Source: Lacicoccus qingdaonensis
Lineage (GTDB): Bacteria; Bacillota; Bacilli; Staphylococcales; Salinicoccaceae
Length of the DNA: 44,584 nucleotides
Direction: 5' to 3'
NCBI RefSeq assembly: GCF_900101075.1
Contig: NZ_FNFY01000020.1
Coordinates: forward strand, 1-44,584
How positions within the stretch are numbered: the stretch's first letter is position 1; every line of letters begins with the position of its first letter. Below, piece after piece: positions 23,057 through 32,626 of this stretch. The position numbers were made by a program, and so were the translations under genes. The notes below the pieces were generated by a model that was given only the letters and a program-made list of their open reading frames with translations, was not told the DNA's origin and did no database searches.

Positions 23057-23863
23057 ATGATGGATCTGATAAACATCGACAAAGTTAAAAGGCGTAAAAA
23101 TGGTTTATATGATGTGGATTTTTCAAATGGTGATAAAATGACTGTACATGAGGAATCCCTCGTACGCCACAGGCTGATCAGCGACCGTCAGATGACGGAA
23201 GATGAATTGAAAGAGATTTTTGAGGCGGTGCAGTATGATCATGCCTATGTCGCCGCACTCAAATATATAAGTTATAAACTTCGTTCCATGAACGAAATCA
23301 AAAAATATTTGAGCGAAGAATACGAATCTTACGTTGTGAATGATGTAATCGAACGTCTTGTGAATGAAAACTACGTCAATGATGAAATGTACAGTGAAGC
23401 TCTTAAAAATACTATGCTGAACACTTCCGACAAAGGACCGAAGCTCTTGGAAATGGAACTGAAGAAACACAGCATCAATGAGGATATCATCATGCGTAAG
23501 TGCGGCGAATTCAATGATTTGATAGATTCTGAAAGAATGAATAAAATCAAAAATAAAGAATTTAAAAAGTATAAAGGTTCCAAAAGGCAGTTTTCAATGA
23601 AACTCCAGGAAAAACTGATGACTAAAGGTTACTACAAAGAGCATTTTGAAATGATAGATTTTGATGATGACTTTGATGAAACACCGTATTTTGAGCGTGA
23701 TTTTGAAAAGACATTCAGAAGATATAAAAGTAAGTATACAGGATTTGATTTAGAACAAAGAATGACTGCTGCCATGCACAGAAAAGGCTACGGTTATGAT
23801 TTGATTCAGAAAAAGATGGGTGAGATGAAAGATGAAACCACTGCGTTCGATGACGAGACGTGA
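23057..23863 (+). CDS. recX: RecX regulatory protein
   Basis: A protein of 268 residues with three-helix RecX repeats: ALKYISYKLRSMNEIKKYL, then VIERLVNENYVNDEMYSEALKN, then SMKLQEKLMTKGYY and EQRMTAAMHRKGYGYDLIQKKM. RecX binds RecA filaments and limits recombination. The ATG at 23057 follows AAAAGAGG; the next codon is also ATG, so the start may be 3 nt later. Its 3' end overlaps yfhH by 32 nt, implying coupled translation. Confidence 0.9.
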   Translation: MMDLINIDKVKRRKNGLYDVDFSNGDKMTVHEESLVRHRLISDRQMTEDELKEIFEAVQYDHAYVAALKYISYKLRSMNEIKKYLSEEYESYVVNDVIERLVNENYVNDEMYSEALKNTMLNTSDKGPKLLEMELKKHSINEDIIMRKCGEFNDLIDSERMNKIKNKEFKKYKGSKRQFSMKLQEKLMTKGYYKEHFEMIDFDDDFDETPYFERDFEKTFRRYKSKYTGFDLEQRMTAAMHRKGYGYDLIQKKMGEMKDETTAFDDET

Positions 23864-24152
23864 AATTGAGGCATATATAGGACAGAAACGCGAAGCTATG
23901 AGAAAAGCTGAAATGATGGGCATTGAAAACGAGTATCATGTGAATGAGAGGCAGGTATTGATTGCCGAAAGCTACCTGATCGATCTGAGCCAGATTGAAA
24001 AGGGCAAAATATATAAAATTGTCAGTAATGAAGATCATTACTTCAAAGTGGAATACATCAAAGGTGTCTTTGCATGGGGCTTCTTCATCGGCGGCAGAGA
24101 GAATGAGACCGGCATCCCTGTAAGTATGCTTCAGTTAAAGCGGAAAGGATAA
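23832..24152 (+). CDS. yfhH: YfhH (DUF1811) protein
   Basis: A protein of 106 residues with the YfhH family pattern: MTRREIEAYIGQKREAMRKAEMMGIENEYHV, then IAESYLIDLSQIEKGKIYKI and YFKVEYIKGVFAWGFFIGG. Function is unknown, but linkage to recX is conserved in Bacilli. The start at 23832 lies inside recX; the internal ATG at 23850 is an alternative. Confidence 0.85.
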   Translation: MKPLRSMTRREIEAYIGQKREAMRKAEMMGIENEYHVNERQVLIAESYLIDLSQIEKGKIYKIVSNEDHYFKVEYIKGVFAWGFFIGGRENETGIPVSMLQLKRKG

Positions 24153-24155
24153 ATT

Positions 24156-25646
24156 ATGCAAGATATCATTTTGCTGAGAGGCCAGGAACTCTCATATGCG
24201 AAAGAGTCCATACACCTGAGGAAGCGTATATTGTCGAAGGATGAACATCTGCTGCTGAAAGATGTTTCCTTCACTTTATACAGGGGAGAAGTGCTTGGTG
24301 TTTTAAGCGACTATGAGACCCTTTATTATTTAAAGGATATGATTACGGGCACAATCAGGCCCAAATCCGGCAAAGTCAAGTCTGAAGCGGTGATCGCAAG
24401 CCTGGATGTCATGGATCATGTACAGAATAAACACCAGGTACAGAGGTTTTTAAGTGAACTGTTTGATGAATACATGAACCCGCAAAATGTTGAGACGAAT
24501 CTTGAGGAATTGAATGAAAATCCATTCTTCAAGAGAATATGGTATAAGAAAGTCAATGCTCTGACCCGGGCGGAGATGGCAGCAGTTTTAATGGAGGCTT
24601 CTACATATATCGAAGCGGATGTTTTTATTTTCTGTAATATGAGCAGCCATCTTTCCGACGGAAACAGGGTGCGTTTCAAAGAAATCGTATCCGCCTTTGA
24701 AAAAGAAGACAAAGGTGTAATGCTCCTGGAGACGGAAGTCGATATGATAAAACAGCTGTCCAACTATTTTTTATGGCTGAGTTACGGGCAGGTCCGCTAT
24801 GAAGGCGGTGTGCAAAAGGGCATTGCCCATTATAATAAGTATTTAAAAGATAAGAGCCAGATTAAAAATGTGGACGAAGAAGCGCTGTTCGATCTGAAAT
24901 GGAAGCGGAATATATCTGAGTATGCACACTATAAGCATAATATGCAGAGGCTCAGCAAGAAGCAGACATCACTGATCGACCAGCTGAGTATCAGACGGAT
25001 CATCATTTCGCTCGTCCTTTTGTTCATCATCATGACATCGTCGGCAGTGATATTCATGAATATCAATTTCAGCGGGACAGGTACGACAGTCGGAACAGAG
25101 ACGGTGCCGGTGGAAGAGGAAGAGGGCATTGAAAGTTTCGTATACGGACTGGTGCTGGATGACAGTCTTGAAATCGGCGGAGAAACACTGCCGTATATGA
25201 GTCTGGTCGACATCGTTGAAATTCATGATCAGAGCTACACGGTGGCAATAGACGACAGCGAGCATGAAGTGGATGAATCGGACCTGCTTTACTTCAACCC
25301 GGCAAGCTTATATACGGAAGCCGCATTTGATGAACTGCTGCAGTATGCGGGTGAATCATTTTCAGACAGCTACCAGTTTTATCTGCGGATGATGAACCGT
25401 GATTCAGATGAAGCAATAGAGTCTTTCAACCTGCAGGCTGATGAATATCATGGAGAAGTGCCGGGTGTGCCGATCACTTATCATTTCAGGAATGACAGGG
25501 TGATATCCATCACTTTGCCTGCAACTGACGTGGATGAACTGCTCGAAGACTACGGTCTGTCTGAAAATCAGCAGATATTCAGAGTTGAAGATGGCTATAT
25601 GATTTTAGATGGTGAAAATGAAAACTGGGTATACATCAACCGGTAA
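24156..25646 (+). CDS. TagH-like ABC protein with degenerate ATPase motifs
   Basis: A protein of 496 residues, close to TagH length. The N-terminal 230 residues align in order with a teichoic-acid type ABC ATPase (LLLKDVSFTLYRGEVLGVL, ITGTIRPKSGKV). However, the P-loop position (49-57) reads VLSDYETLY with no GKS/T, the signature region is NALTRAEM (134-141), Walker B is ADVFIFCNMSS with no Asp-Glu (154-164), and the H-loop is LLETEVD. A membrane helix (281-302) and a 190-residue acidic outer domain follow, the same layout as TagH. ATP hydrolysis seems lost. It starts 3 nt after yfhH and precedes a TagG-like permease. Confidence 0.75.
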   Translation: MQDIILLRGQELSYAKESIHLRKRILSKDEHLLLKDVSFTLYRGEVLGVLSDYETLYYLKDMITGTIRPKSGKVKSEAVIASLDVMDHVQNKHQVQRFLSELFDEYMNPQNVETNLEELNENPFFKRIWYKKVNALTRAEMAAVLMEASTYIEADVFIFCNMSSHLSDGNRVRFKEIVSAFEKEDKGVMLLETEVDMIKQLSNYFLWLSYGQVRYEGGVQKGIAHYNKYLKDKSQIKNVDEEALFDLKWKRNISEYAHYKHNMQRLSKKQTSLIDQLSIRRIIISLVLLFIIMTSSAVIFMNINFSGTGTTVGTETVPVEEEEGIESFVYGLVLDDSLEIGGETLPYMSLVDIVEIHDQSYTVAIDDSEHEVDESDLLYFNPASLYTEAAFDELLQYAGESFSDSYQFYLRMMNRDSDEAIESFNLQADEYHGEVPGVPITYHFRNDRVISITLPATDVDELLEDYGLSENQQIFRVEDGYMILDGENENWVYINR

Positions 25647-25656
25647 GGAGGTCATT

Positions 25657-26412
25657 ATGAAGCAAAAGTTCAATTATTTAATCAGACATTTTTCCTATCA
25701 GGTTCAAAATTTTAAATTTCATAATCTGACCCCTCTGCTGATGTATTTCATTTGCGGTCTGTTTCTGGTGATTGGCAGCCTGACGCTGACGAATGTCGAG
25801 GCTGTCAGATATCTTTATCTCGTGATCGGGCTGATGACGACGATATGGCTGTTCAGCATGGTGGTACTGAATTGGAATATTGTGTTCGCAAAGGATTCCA
25901 TCGTGAAAATCAGATATGTTTCCATCTTTTACAGAATCATGCCGACGATCCTGTTTCAAACATTCATCTTCACTTTACTCATGGTGGTGAATTCCGCAGT
26001 CGTCGCACTTGCTGTTGATGACTGGATGATTAATATCTTTACGATGCTGTACTATATTATTCTCGGACTGCTGCTCATCGTACCGTTCATTTTATTTTAT
26101 CTGATGACAGATTCGCCGAACTACAGATTTAATGTCATTGTGTTCGTCATACTCATTCTGGTCGTTCCGGTAGTCTATCTGCCGGAGCAGCTGCCGACGG
26201 CACTGAACAACCTGTTGAGTCTGAATCCGTTCTATTATGTGGTGAACGGGCTGCAGACCAATTCGATCGATATCGCATGGGGCATCAACCGTCTGCCGCA
26301 TGATGTGCTGTTCTTTGCACAGATGGCCCTGCTCTATTTATGGATATTCAAGCTGTATGACAAGATGAAATTCACATTTTATGATTTCAACAAAAAAAGG
26401 CAGATGACGTAA
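25657..26412 (+). CDS. TagG-like ABC-2 type permease
   Basis: An integral membrane protein of 251 residues with six helices and an N-terminal amphipathic stretch (NYLIRHFSYQVQNF), as in polysaccharide ABC-2 permeases. LSLNPFYYVVNGLQTNSID near residue 190 matches the conserved (L)NPxYYxVxGxR block of TagG. The ATG at 25657 follows GTAAGGAGG. It ends the recX-yfhH-TagH-like operon before a strong terminator. Its partner lacks ATPase motifs, so the pair may have a non-transport role or use another ATPase. Confidence 0.75.
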   Translation: MKQKFNYLIRHFSYQVQNFKFHNLTPLLMYFICGLFLVIGSLTLTNVEAVRYLYLVIGLMTTIWLFSMVVLNWNIVFAKDSIVKIRYVSIFYRIMPTILFQTFIFTLLMVVNSAVVALAVDDWMINIFTMLYYIILGLLLIVPFILFYLMTDSPNYRFNVIVFVILILVVPVVYLPEQLPTALNNLLSLNPFYYVVNGLQTNSIDIAWGINRLPHDVLFFAQMALLYLWIFKLYDKMKFTFYDFNKKRQMT

Positions 26413-26428
26413 TTGCTGAAACTAAAAA

Positions 26429-26460
26429 AACGACAGGCGGGCTTATGCCCGCCTGTCGTT
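26429..26460. terminator. strong bidirectional terminator
   Basis: A 14-bp perfect stem AACGACAGGCGGGC (26429-26442) / GCCCGCCTGTCGTT (26447-26460) with loop TTAT. It separates the recX operon from convergent yfhP. Confidence 0.9.
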
Positions 26461-26480
26461 TGAATTTTCGGCAGCTTCGA

Positions 26481-27458
26481 CTAGGAGTCCAGCAGTTTCC
26501 GCTGCAGTTTATCTTCTGAAAACACCCATCCTGTATAGCTGTGTTCGACTTCATAAGTTTCCTTATCCAGATGCATGATGCAGACGAATGGGTAATGTCC
26601 TTCTTTCAAATACCTCAGATCAATGTAACGGAGTTCGAAGGTGTCCGTATCCAGCGATGTCAGCTCATAGCGGTAAATGGACGAGAAAAAAGTGAATGCC
26701 TGAAAGTTCTTATCATGTTTGATCGCCATGAAAATCTCATTCGGCAAATAGTCTTCCCGGTTGAAACGGTCATAGAATATGATGTTGCCCTTGAAGCTCC
26801 TGCCGACATAGTAGGCAGTTTCCGTCACTGCGATGATGCGCCACTGGTTGAAGTGAAGTGTGGGCATGACAAATGTACGTTTAATCTTTTCATTCGGCAG
26901 CTGCCTGTGGACTTTCCTGATCAGGAATCGTTGCATAAAATATCTGGTGATATAATATAGTATAAGGAAGGCATACATTACAACGAACAATGTGACAGGT
27001 GAAAAACCTATAAACCACAGAACGAAATAAAGGCCGTGGACGATCAATATCGGAATATCCACTGTGTTTATCGTTCCAAGCTGAATCCACGTATTGTCGA
27101 GCGGCCGGAGGGCCTGTGTTCCGTACGAATTGAATATATCTACGAATACATGCAGAAATACTGCCAGCTGGACCCATAAATATGTGTTTAAAAACGGCAG
27201 TCCGAATGCAAGATGTGCAATTAGTGTCAGCAGCACCGGCCATATTAAAAAAGTGAACGGCAATGAGTGGGTGATGCCGCGGTGGTGGGTGATGTAGACG
27301 GCATTATTTTTCATCTTCATTATTGTGTCGACATCAGGCACTAAAGATGCACCGACGGCTGTGGCGATGAAACCTGCTGAAATTGCATCGATATTCGGGT
27401 CTATGGTTGCGAGACCGACCAATGTGCCGCCCATTAATGTATGTGTGAGAGTATCCAT
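26481..27458 (-). CDS. yfhP: YfhP, DUF457 membrane-bound metal-dependent hydrolase-like protein
   Basis: A protein of 325 residues starting at the ATG 27456-27458 after AGTGGAGGC. MDTLTHTLMGGTLVGLA, SLVPDVDTIM, THHRGITHSLPF and HVFVDIFNSYGTQ are the YdjM/YfhP motifs carrying His and Asp. About five membrane helices in the N-terminal half; the C-terminal 130 residues are soluble. It is divergent from mutY, the same pairing as yfhP-yfhQ in B. subtilis. Confidence 0.9.
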   Translation of the reverse strand: MDTLTHTLMGGTLVGLATIDPNIDAISAGFIATAVGASLVPDVDTIMKMKNNAVYITHHRGITHSLPFTFLIWPVLLTLIAHLAFGLPFLNTYLWVQLAVFLHVFVDIFNSYGTQALRPLDNTWIQLGTINTVDIPILIVHGLYFVLWFIGFSPVTLFVVMYAFLILYYITRYFMQRFLIRKVHRQLPNEKIKRTFVMPTLHFNQWRIIAVTETAYYVGRSFKGNIIFYDRFNREDYLPNEIFMAIKHDKNFQAFTFFSSIYRYELTSLDTDTFELRYIDLRYLKEGHYPFVCIMHLDKETYEVEHSYTGWVFSEDKLQRKLLDS

Positions 27459-27520
27459 AATTTGTGCCTCCACTCTGTTTAATATGGTATATAAAAATTA
27501 TTTTAAAAAGGAAAGTCAGT

Positions 27521-28558
27521 ATGTTACAGTCTTCAACATTTAATAATAGCTTACTCGAATGGTATCACTCAAATAAAAGGGATCTTCCGTGGAGAAGGAC
27601 AAGCGACCCTTATAAAATCTGGTTAAGTGAAGTGATGCTGCAACAAACTCAAGTCATTACTGTTATTCCCTATTTTACAAAATTTATAACAAAATATCCT
27701 ACTTTACAGCATTTGGCCGATGCAGACGAACAGGCGCTGCTGAAGGACTGGGAAGGTCTGGGGTATTATAACAGAATACGTAATTTCCACAGCGCCGTAA
27801 AAGATGTGAAAGAAAATTATAATGCTGAAGTTCCGGACAACCCGGACGAATTTTTTGAGTTGAAAGGTGTCGGACCTTATATTGGCGGAGCAGTCCAGAG
27901 CATAGCCTTCAATCATCTGCTGGCAGCTGTTGACGGTAACGTTCTCAGGGTGATGTCCCGCTTGAACGAGGACAGCCGGGATATGACAAAGGCAGGTGTC
28001 CAGCAGTCGGTAAAAAAAGAGATAGAAGAAATCATCCCACTCGAGGCAGGGGATTTCAATCAGGCACTGATGGAACTCGGTGCAACAATCTGCACACCGA
28101 GAACACCGAAATGCATCATGTGTCCTGTCCAGGAACACTGTGAAGCATTCAAAAGAAATACTGTCAACAACTTCCCGATCAAGAAAAAGAAAACAAAGAA
28201 AAAAGAAGAGACCTATAATGTATATTTTATCGTCAATGATGCCCAGGAGATCTTTATTTATAAACAGGAGGGCGACCTTTTGAAAGGCATGTATGAACTG
28301 CCGAAATACGATGTGGATACGAATATTGAAAACATTGAAGAGGAACTGGATGTCAGACTCGACGATAAACGCATCTACATAGGCAGTGACAAACATGTCT
28401 TCACTCATAAAATCTGGTATATGGAAAGTTATCTGCTGCATACCACTTCCAAAAATGAATATTTCGTGCCGGTGGGTGAAGTCCATGAACTGCCGATGAG
28501 CATTGCCATGAAGAAGATTTTCAGGAAATTCGCTGCAGATGAATTCGCTGAACTGTAA
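27521..28558 (+). CDS. mutY: A/G-specific adenine DNA glycosylase
   Basis: A base-excision repair enzyme of 345 residues that removes A opposite 8-oxoguanine. Catalytic Glu37 lies in LSEVMLQQTQV. The helix-hairpin-helix LKGVGPYIGGA precedes catalytic Asp138 (AAVDGNVLRV). The iron-sulfur cluster set is Cys191, Cys198, Cys201 and Cys207. The C-terminal Nudix-like domain (about 230-345) reads 8-oxoG. ATG 27521 follows AAAGGAAAG. Confidence 0.95.
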   Translation: MLQSSTFNNSLLEWYHSNKRDLPWRRTSDPYKIWLSEVMLQQTQVITVIPYFTKFITKYPTLQHLADADEQALLKDWEGLGYYNRIRNFHSAVKDVKENYNAEVPDNPDEFFELKGVGPYIGGAVQSIAFNHLLAAVDGNVLRVMSRLNEDSRDMTKAGVQQSVKKEIEEIIPLEAGDFNQALMELGATICTPRTPKCIMCPVQEHCEAFKRNTVNNFPIKKKKTKKKEETYNVYFIVNDAQEIFIYKQEGDLLKGMYELPKYDVDTNIENIEEELDVRLDDKRIYIGSDKHVFTHKIWYMESYLLHTTSKNEYFVPVGEVHELPMSIAMKKIFRKFAADEFAEL

Positions 28559-28614
28559 AGTAGATATTCCTGTGTTATAATATAAAAGTATTAACTCTTG
28601 AGGTGGTGTGGAAT

Positions 28615-29160
28615 ATGGGTGTAGAATCCATACCAAAAGAAGGAACCAGGGTAAAGGTTCAAAGTTATAAACATGATGGTTCAATGCATCGTGTATGGTC
28701 AGAAACAACGATTTTAAAAGGCACAGACCATGTAATAATCGGCGGGAACAACCGCACGCTGGTAACAGAAAGTGATGGAAGAACCTGGGTGACCAGGGAG
28801 CCGGCCATTGTATATTTCCATACAGAATACTGGTTCAATGTAATCTGCATGTTCAGAGAAGATGGTGTTTATTATTATTGTAATTTATCTTCGCCGTATG
28901 CTTATGACGGGGAAGCCATCAAGTATATAGATTATGATCTGGATATTAAAGTGTATCCGGACGGTAAATATCATCTGCTTGATGAAGATGAATATCAGTT
29001 ACATAAAAGCCGTATGAACTATTCTGAAGATATCGATGCTATTCTCAGAAGGAATGTCGATATTCTGCAGCAATGGATTGAACACAAAAAAGGGCCGTTT
29101 GCACCCGATTTTATAAAGGTCTGGCAGCATCGCTTCAACAGTGACTTTAAGTCGTACTAA
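28615..29160 (+). CDS. ntdP: DUF402 nucleoside tri-/diphosphatase
   Basis: A protein of 181 residues of the Ntdp/YgaC family (S. aureus SA1684 type). [56 protein letters not shown] and [24 protein letters not shown] contain the Asp/Glu residues that bind divalent metal in this family. It hydrolyses nucleoside tri- and diphosphates. ATG 28615 follows GAGGTGGT; an upstream GTG-type start is less likely. It lies upstream of the Sav1866-like exporter with a terminator between. Confidence 0.9.
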   Translation: MGVESIPKEGTRVKVQSYKHDGSMHRVWSETTILKGTDHVIIGGNNRTLVTESDGRTWVTREPAIVYFHTEYWFNVICMFREDGVYYYCNLSSPYAYDGEAIKYIDYDLDIKVYPDGKYHLLDEDEYQLHKSRMNYSEDIDAILRRNVDILQQWIEHKKGPFAPDFIKVWQHRFNSDFKSY

Positions 29161-29190
29161 ACCAATCAACAAGTGCGTTGATTGGTTTTT
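29161..29190 (+). terminator. ntdP terminator
   Basis: ACCAATCAAC (29161-29170) pairs with GTTGATTGGT (29177-29186), followed by TTTT. It begins immediately after the stop codon. Confidence 0.85.
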
Positions 29191-29214
29191 CGAATGTATA
29201 AGGAGGATTGTCAT

Positions 29215-30951
29215 TTGATAAGAAGGTATTTAAAATTTGTCAGGCCATATATGTGGCTGATATTTCTAACGATCATCATCGGCATACTTAAATTTGGTAT
29301 TCCGCTGTTAACCCCGCTCCTCATCAGATATACAATCGATGATATCATCATGCCGGAAGGGCTGGCTGCGGACGAGAGAATGACAATGCTCGTTCAGATT
29401 CTGCTGGTGTTCGCATTCATATTCGTGGTCATCAGACCGCCGGTGGAGTATTTCAGGCAGTATCTCGCCCAATGGACAAGCAACAAAATATTGTATGATA
29501 TTCGTAAAAAGTTGTATGGTCACCTGCAGATGCTGAGTGCCAAGTACTATTCGGATAACAAGGTCGGGGAAATCATCTCACGTGTCATCAACGACGTAGA
29601 GCAGACTAAAGATTTCATCATGACCGGACTCATGAACATCTGGCTGGATCTTGCCACGATCCTGATTGCCCTCACAATCATGTTCAGTCTTCACGGTCAG
29701 CTGACGGTTGTGGCCATGCTCATATTCCCGTTCTACATTTTCGGGGTATGGTATTTCTTCGGCCGTCTGCGTAAAGTGACGCGTAACCGTTCGCAGGCAC
29801 TGGCAGAAGTACAGGGGTATCTGCATGAGAGAATCCAGGGCATCAATGTCATTAAAAGTTTTGCTGTGGAAAAGACGGAATCCAGCCGTTTCAATAAAAG
29901 AAACGGTAATTTCCTCAATAAGGCGACGACTCACGCGAAATGGACGGCACGGAGCTTCATGGTCGTCAATACGATTACGGATATCGGACCGCTCCTTGTC
30001 ATCGGTTTCGGTGCCTACCAGGTGATACAGGGCAACCTGACCGTCGGAACACTGGCGGCATTCATCGCTTATCTGGATTTATTATACGGACCTTTACGCC
30101 GACTCGTTTCATCATCAACTGCACTGACCCAGAGTATCGCGTCAATGGACCGTGTTTTCCAGTTGTTTGATGCTAAGTATGATGTTACAGATAAAGCAGA
30201 TGCAAAAGAGCTTGAGACGACGAACGGCAATCTGAAATTTGAAAACGTCGGATTCAAATATAATGAAGACGGCCGTCAGGTCATCAATAATATGAACCTG
30301 GAGATCAACAGCGGCGAAACCGTCGCTTTTGTCGGGATGAGCGGCGGCGGGAAGTCCACGCTGGTCAATCTGATTCCGAGATTCTATGATGTGACTGAAG
30401 GTAAAATCACTCTGGACGGCACGAATGTGAAAGATGTGACGACTTCATCACTCAGAAATAAGATAGGAATCGTCATGCAGGAGAATATTCTGTTTTCTGA
30501 AACGGTCAGGGAAAATATTCTGCTTGCACGCCCGGATGCCACAGATGAAGAAGTGGTGGAAGCTGCGAAAAACGCCAATGCCCATGAATTCATCATGATG
30601 CTTGAAGATGGCTATGATACCGAAGTCGGTGAGCGGGGCGTGAAATTGTCCGGCGGTCAGAAGCAGCGCATCGCAATTGCACGTGTATTCCTGAAGAACC
30701 CGCCGATTTTAATATTGGATGAAGCGACCAGTGCACTGGATCTGGAAAGTGAGAGTGTCATTCAGGATACATTACTCGAACTGTCAGAGGAGCGTACAAC
30801 TGTTATAGTGGCCCACAGGTTATCCACTGTAACACATGCAGATAAAATTCACGTCATAAGTGACGGTGAAGTAGTGGAATCGGGTACGCATGAAGAATTG
30901 ATGCTCAGAAAAGGCGAGTATTTCGACCTGTACAGTATTCAAAATTTATAA
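29215..30951 (+). CDS. Sav1866/YgaD-type ABC multidrug exporter
   Basis: A half-transporter of 578 residues, the same length as S. aureus Sav1866 and similar along its whole length as I recall it ([34 protein letters not shown]). Six membrane helices (1-320) precede the nucleotide-binding domain with Walker [10 protein letters not shown], signature KLSGGQKQR, Walker [13 protein letters not shown] and the H-loop AHRLST. It functions as a homodimer in the plasma membrane, exporting drugs or lipids. It is read from a TTG start at 29215 after AAGGAGG; upstream ATGs are badly placed. Confidence 0.95.
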   Translation: MIRRYLKFVRPYMWLIFLTIIIGILKFGIPLLTPLLIRYTIDDIIMPEGLAADERMTMLVQILLVFAFIFVVIRPPVEYFRQYLAQWTSNKILYDIRKKLYGHLQMLSAKYYSDNKVGEIISRVINDVEQTKDFIMTGLMNIWLDLATILIALTIMFSLHGQLTVVAMLIFPFYIFGVWYFFGRLRKVTRNRSQALAEVQGYLHERIQGINVIKSFAVEKTESSRFNKRNGNFLNKATTHAKWTARSFMVVNTITDIGPLLVIGFGAYQVIQGNLTVGTLAAFIAYLDLLYGPLRRLVSSSTALTQSIASMDRVFQLFDAKYDVTDKADAKELETTNGNLKFENVGFKYNEDGRQVINNMNLEINSGETVAFVGMSGGGKSTLVNLIPRFYDVTEGKITLDGTNVKDVTTSSLRNKIGIVMQENILFSETVRENILLARPDATDEEVVEAAKNANAHEFIMMLEDGYDTEVGERGVKLSGGQKQRIAIARVFLKNPPILILDEATSALDLESESVIQDTLLELSEERTTVIVAHRLSTVTHADKIHVISDGEVVESGTHEELMLRKGEYFDLYSIQNL

Positions 30952-30962
30952 GGTGATTGCAT

Positions 30963-31586
30963 ATGATAGATAAATTTCAATCTGATGTGGATCTCGGATT
31001 TATGAGTAATGATACTCTTAATGCAGCAAAACAGCTGCTCGGTCTGGAAATCATTACTTGTATTGACGGCCGCATAACCAGTGGGTTCATAACTGAAGTG
31101 GAAGCTTATCTGGGTGTCGGGGACAAAGCGGCCCATACATTCGAAGGCAGGAAAAATAAGAAGAACGAAATGATGTACAAACCATACGGCCATATTTACG
31201 TTTACAGCATGCACGGTCATAACTGTATGAACTTTTTAACTACACACAGTGAACCGGAAGGAGTGCTGATCCGGGGAATCGAACCGAATATGGGGATTGA
31301 TATCATGAAAGAAAGGCGCGGGCGTGATAATAATCTGACGGACGGACCCGGTAAGCTGACGAAATCTCTAGGCATTACAAGAAACGAACATAACGGTATG
31401 GAATTGAACAATGCAACTTTGATAGTAAGGCACGGTAAAACACCCGCCCAGATTTTGGCGACACCCAGAATCGGCATTGATAATAAAGAAGAGGCTGTTG
31501 ATTATCCATATCGCTTCATAGTTGAAGGCAACCCCCATGTCAGCAGGTTTAAAGGCAGGGCCGCGGACGGCAATGGCTGGGAATAG
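30963..31586 (+). CDS. mpg: 3-methyladenine DNA glycosylase (AAG/MPG family)
   Basis: A repair enzyme of 207 residues that excises alkylated purines. It has LLGLEIITCIDGRITSGFITEVEAYLG (catalytic Glu in TEVEAY), then DKAAHTFEGRKNKKNEMMY, GHIYVYSMHGHNCMNFLT, EGVLIRGIEP and DGPGKLTKSLGI, all family blocks. Start at ATG 30963 after TAAGGTGAT. It follows the exporter gene by 11 nt and probably shares its transcript. Confidence 0.95.
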   Translation: MIDKFQSDVDLGFMSNDTLNAAKQLLGLEIITCIDGRITSGFITEVEAYLGVGDKAAHTFEGRKNKKNEMMYKPYGHIYVYSMHGHNCMNFLTTHSEPEGVLIRGIEPNMGIDIMKERRGRDNNLTDGPGKLTKSLGITRNEHNGMELNNATLIVRHGKTPAQILATPRIGIDNKEEAVDYPYRFIVEGNPHVSRFKGRAADGNGWE

Positions 31587-31593
31587 TAGAAAG

Positions 31594-31628
31594 AGCGCAA
31601 AATCCTCTTGGATTTTGCGCTTTTTTTT
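31594..31628. terminator. mpg terminator, convergent with gltC
   Basis: AGCGCAAAATCC (31594-31605) pairs perfectly with GGATTTTGCGCT (31610-31621), then a run of T overlapping the last codon of gltC. Confidence 0.9.
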
Positions 31629-32508
31629 ATCCCATCATATGATTTTTCATCTTGCTGAATTCGTCACTCAGCTGCTTATGAAATTCATGAACAAAAGACT
31701 TTTCATTCTTTTTTAGTGTACTGATATAAAGCGGCTGTCTTATATTCAGATGATCCAGGCTGTGGATGACAAAATTAGGATAATTATACTTCAGCATTCT
31801 GGTTTCATTCGAACTTAGTATGGCTACATAATTTTGGTGCATGAGCAGATATTGTATAATCGCAACGTCATTGATGTTTAAAACCTTGGATTTTTTAAAT
31901 TGCTTTTCAATATCCATCACCGCATCCAGGGTGACCAAAGATAAATTTTCGAATTCATTTAAAGAGGCCTTGACCGGTAAATTGATTTCTGAGCTTTCAC
32001 GAAATATATAATTGTAGTTCTGATCGAACAGCAATGTACTTTTAATATTTTCATCTGAGTACTTATTTGTTGAAATGGCGATATCAAGAGAGTGATCCAG
32101 TAACTTTTTTTCTATCGTCTGCTCATCACTCTGCTGAATATTAAAATCAATCTCATTGTTTTCGATGAGAAGGTTTTGAAAAGTATGAAGCACTTTTGAT
32201 GTCATGTCTGACTTGGTGAGATGAATATTCAAAGTCAGAGCATCCGCCTTTATACTCTCTGAAATCTTTTCCCTTGTCTGATCCACAACTTCCAATATTT
32301 TTAATGCATCCTCATAAAATATTTTTCCTTCTTCAGTAAGTATTATATTTCTGCCTTCCCTTTTAAACAATTCTATTCCCAAATCATTTTCCAGCAGACC
32401 TATTTGTCTCGACAGCGCAGATTGCGCCACATTCAAAAGGAGGGACGCTTCTGTCATGTGCTGCAACCGTGCGGTTTCTGTAAAATATACCAATTGTTTA
32501 ATTTCCAT
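31627..32508 (-). CDS. gltC: LysR-family regulator GltC
   Basis: A LysR-type protein of 293 residues. The N-terminal winged HTH reads MEIKQLVYFTETARLQHMTEAS, LNVAQSALSRQIGLLENDLGIELFKREG; an effector-binding domain follows. It is divergent from gltB, the arrangement in which GltC activates glutamate synthase in B. subtilis, responding to 2-oxoglutarate and glutamate. The 118-nt shared intergenic region contains its likely binding sites, and a near copy of that region lies downstream of gltD. Confidence 0.9.
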   Translation of the reverse strand: MEIKQLVYFTETARLQHMTEASLLLNVAQSALSRQIGLLENDLGIELFKREGRNIILTEEGKIFYEDALKILEVVDQTREKISESIKADALTLNIHLTKSDMTSKVLHTFQNLLIENNEIDFNIQQSDEQTIEKKLLDHSLDIAISTNKYSDENIKSTLLFDQNYNYIFRESSEINLPVKASLNEFENLSLVTLDAVMDIEKQFKKSKVLNINDVAIIQYLLMHQNYVAILSSNETRMLKYNYPNFVIHSLDHLNIRQPLYISTLKKNEKSFVHEFHKQLSDEFSKMKNHMMG

Positions 32509-32520
32509 AAAACCACAACC

Positions 32521-32586
32521 AATCTTATTTTGATATTAATATTATATCATTGATATATTGATTGTATAGAATTAAATATGGATAAT
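32521..32586 (+). promoter_or_regulatory. gltB promoter and GltC-binding region
   Basis: -35 TTGATT (32558-32563) and -10 GATAAT (32581-32586) lie 17 nt apart. Upstream, 32521-32557 is AT-rich with overlapping dyads (GATATTAATATTATATC; ATATCATTGATAT) of the kind LysR proteins bind. The block 32521-32570 recurs at 38590-38639 with 43 of 50 bases the same. Confidence 0.75.
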
Positions 32587-32626
32587 ATAAAATTGTAAAA
32601 ATATTCAGATGAAAGAGGTGCCAGAA

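Noticed and set aside
23832-23863. Frameshift or fusion between recX and yfhH
   Set aside because: A 32-nt overlap with intact ends of both families is a normal coupled arrangement.
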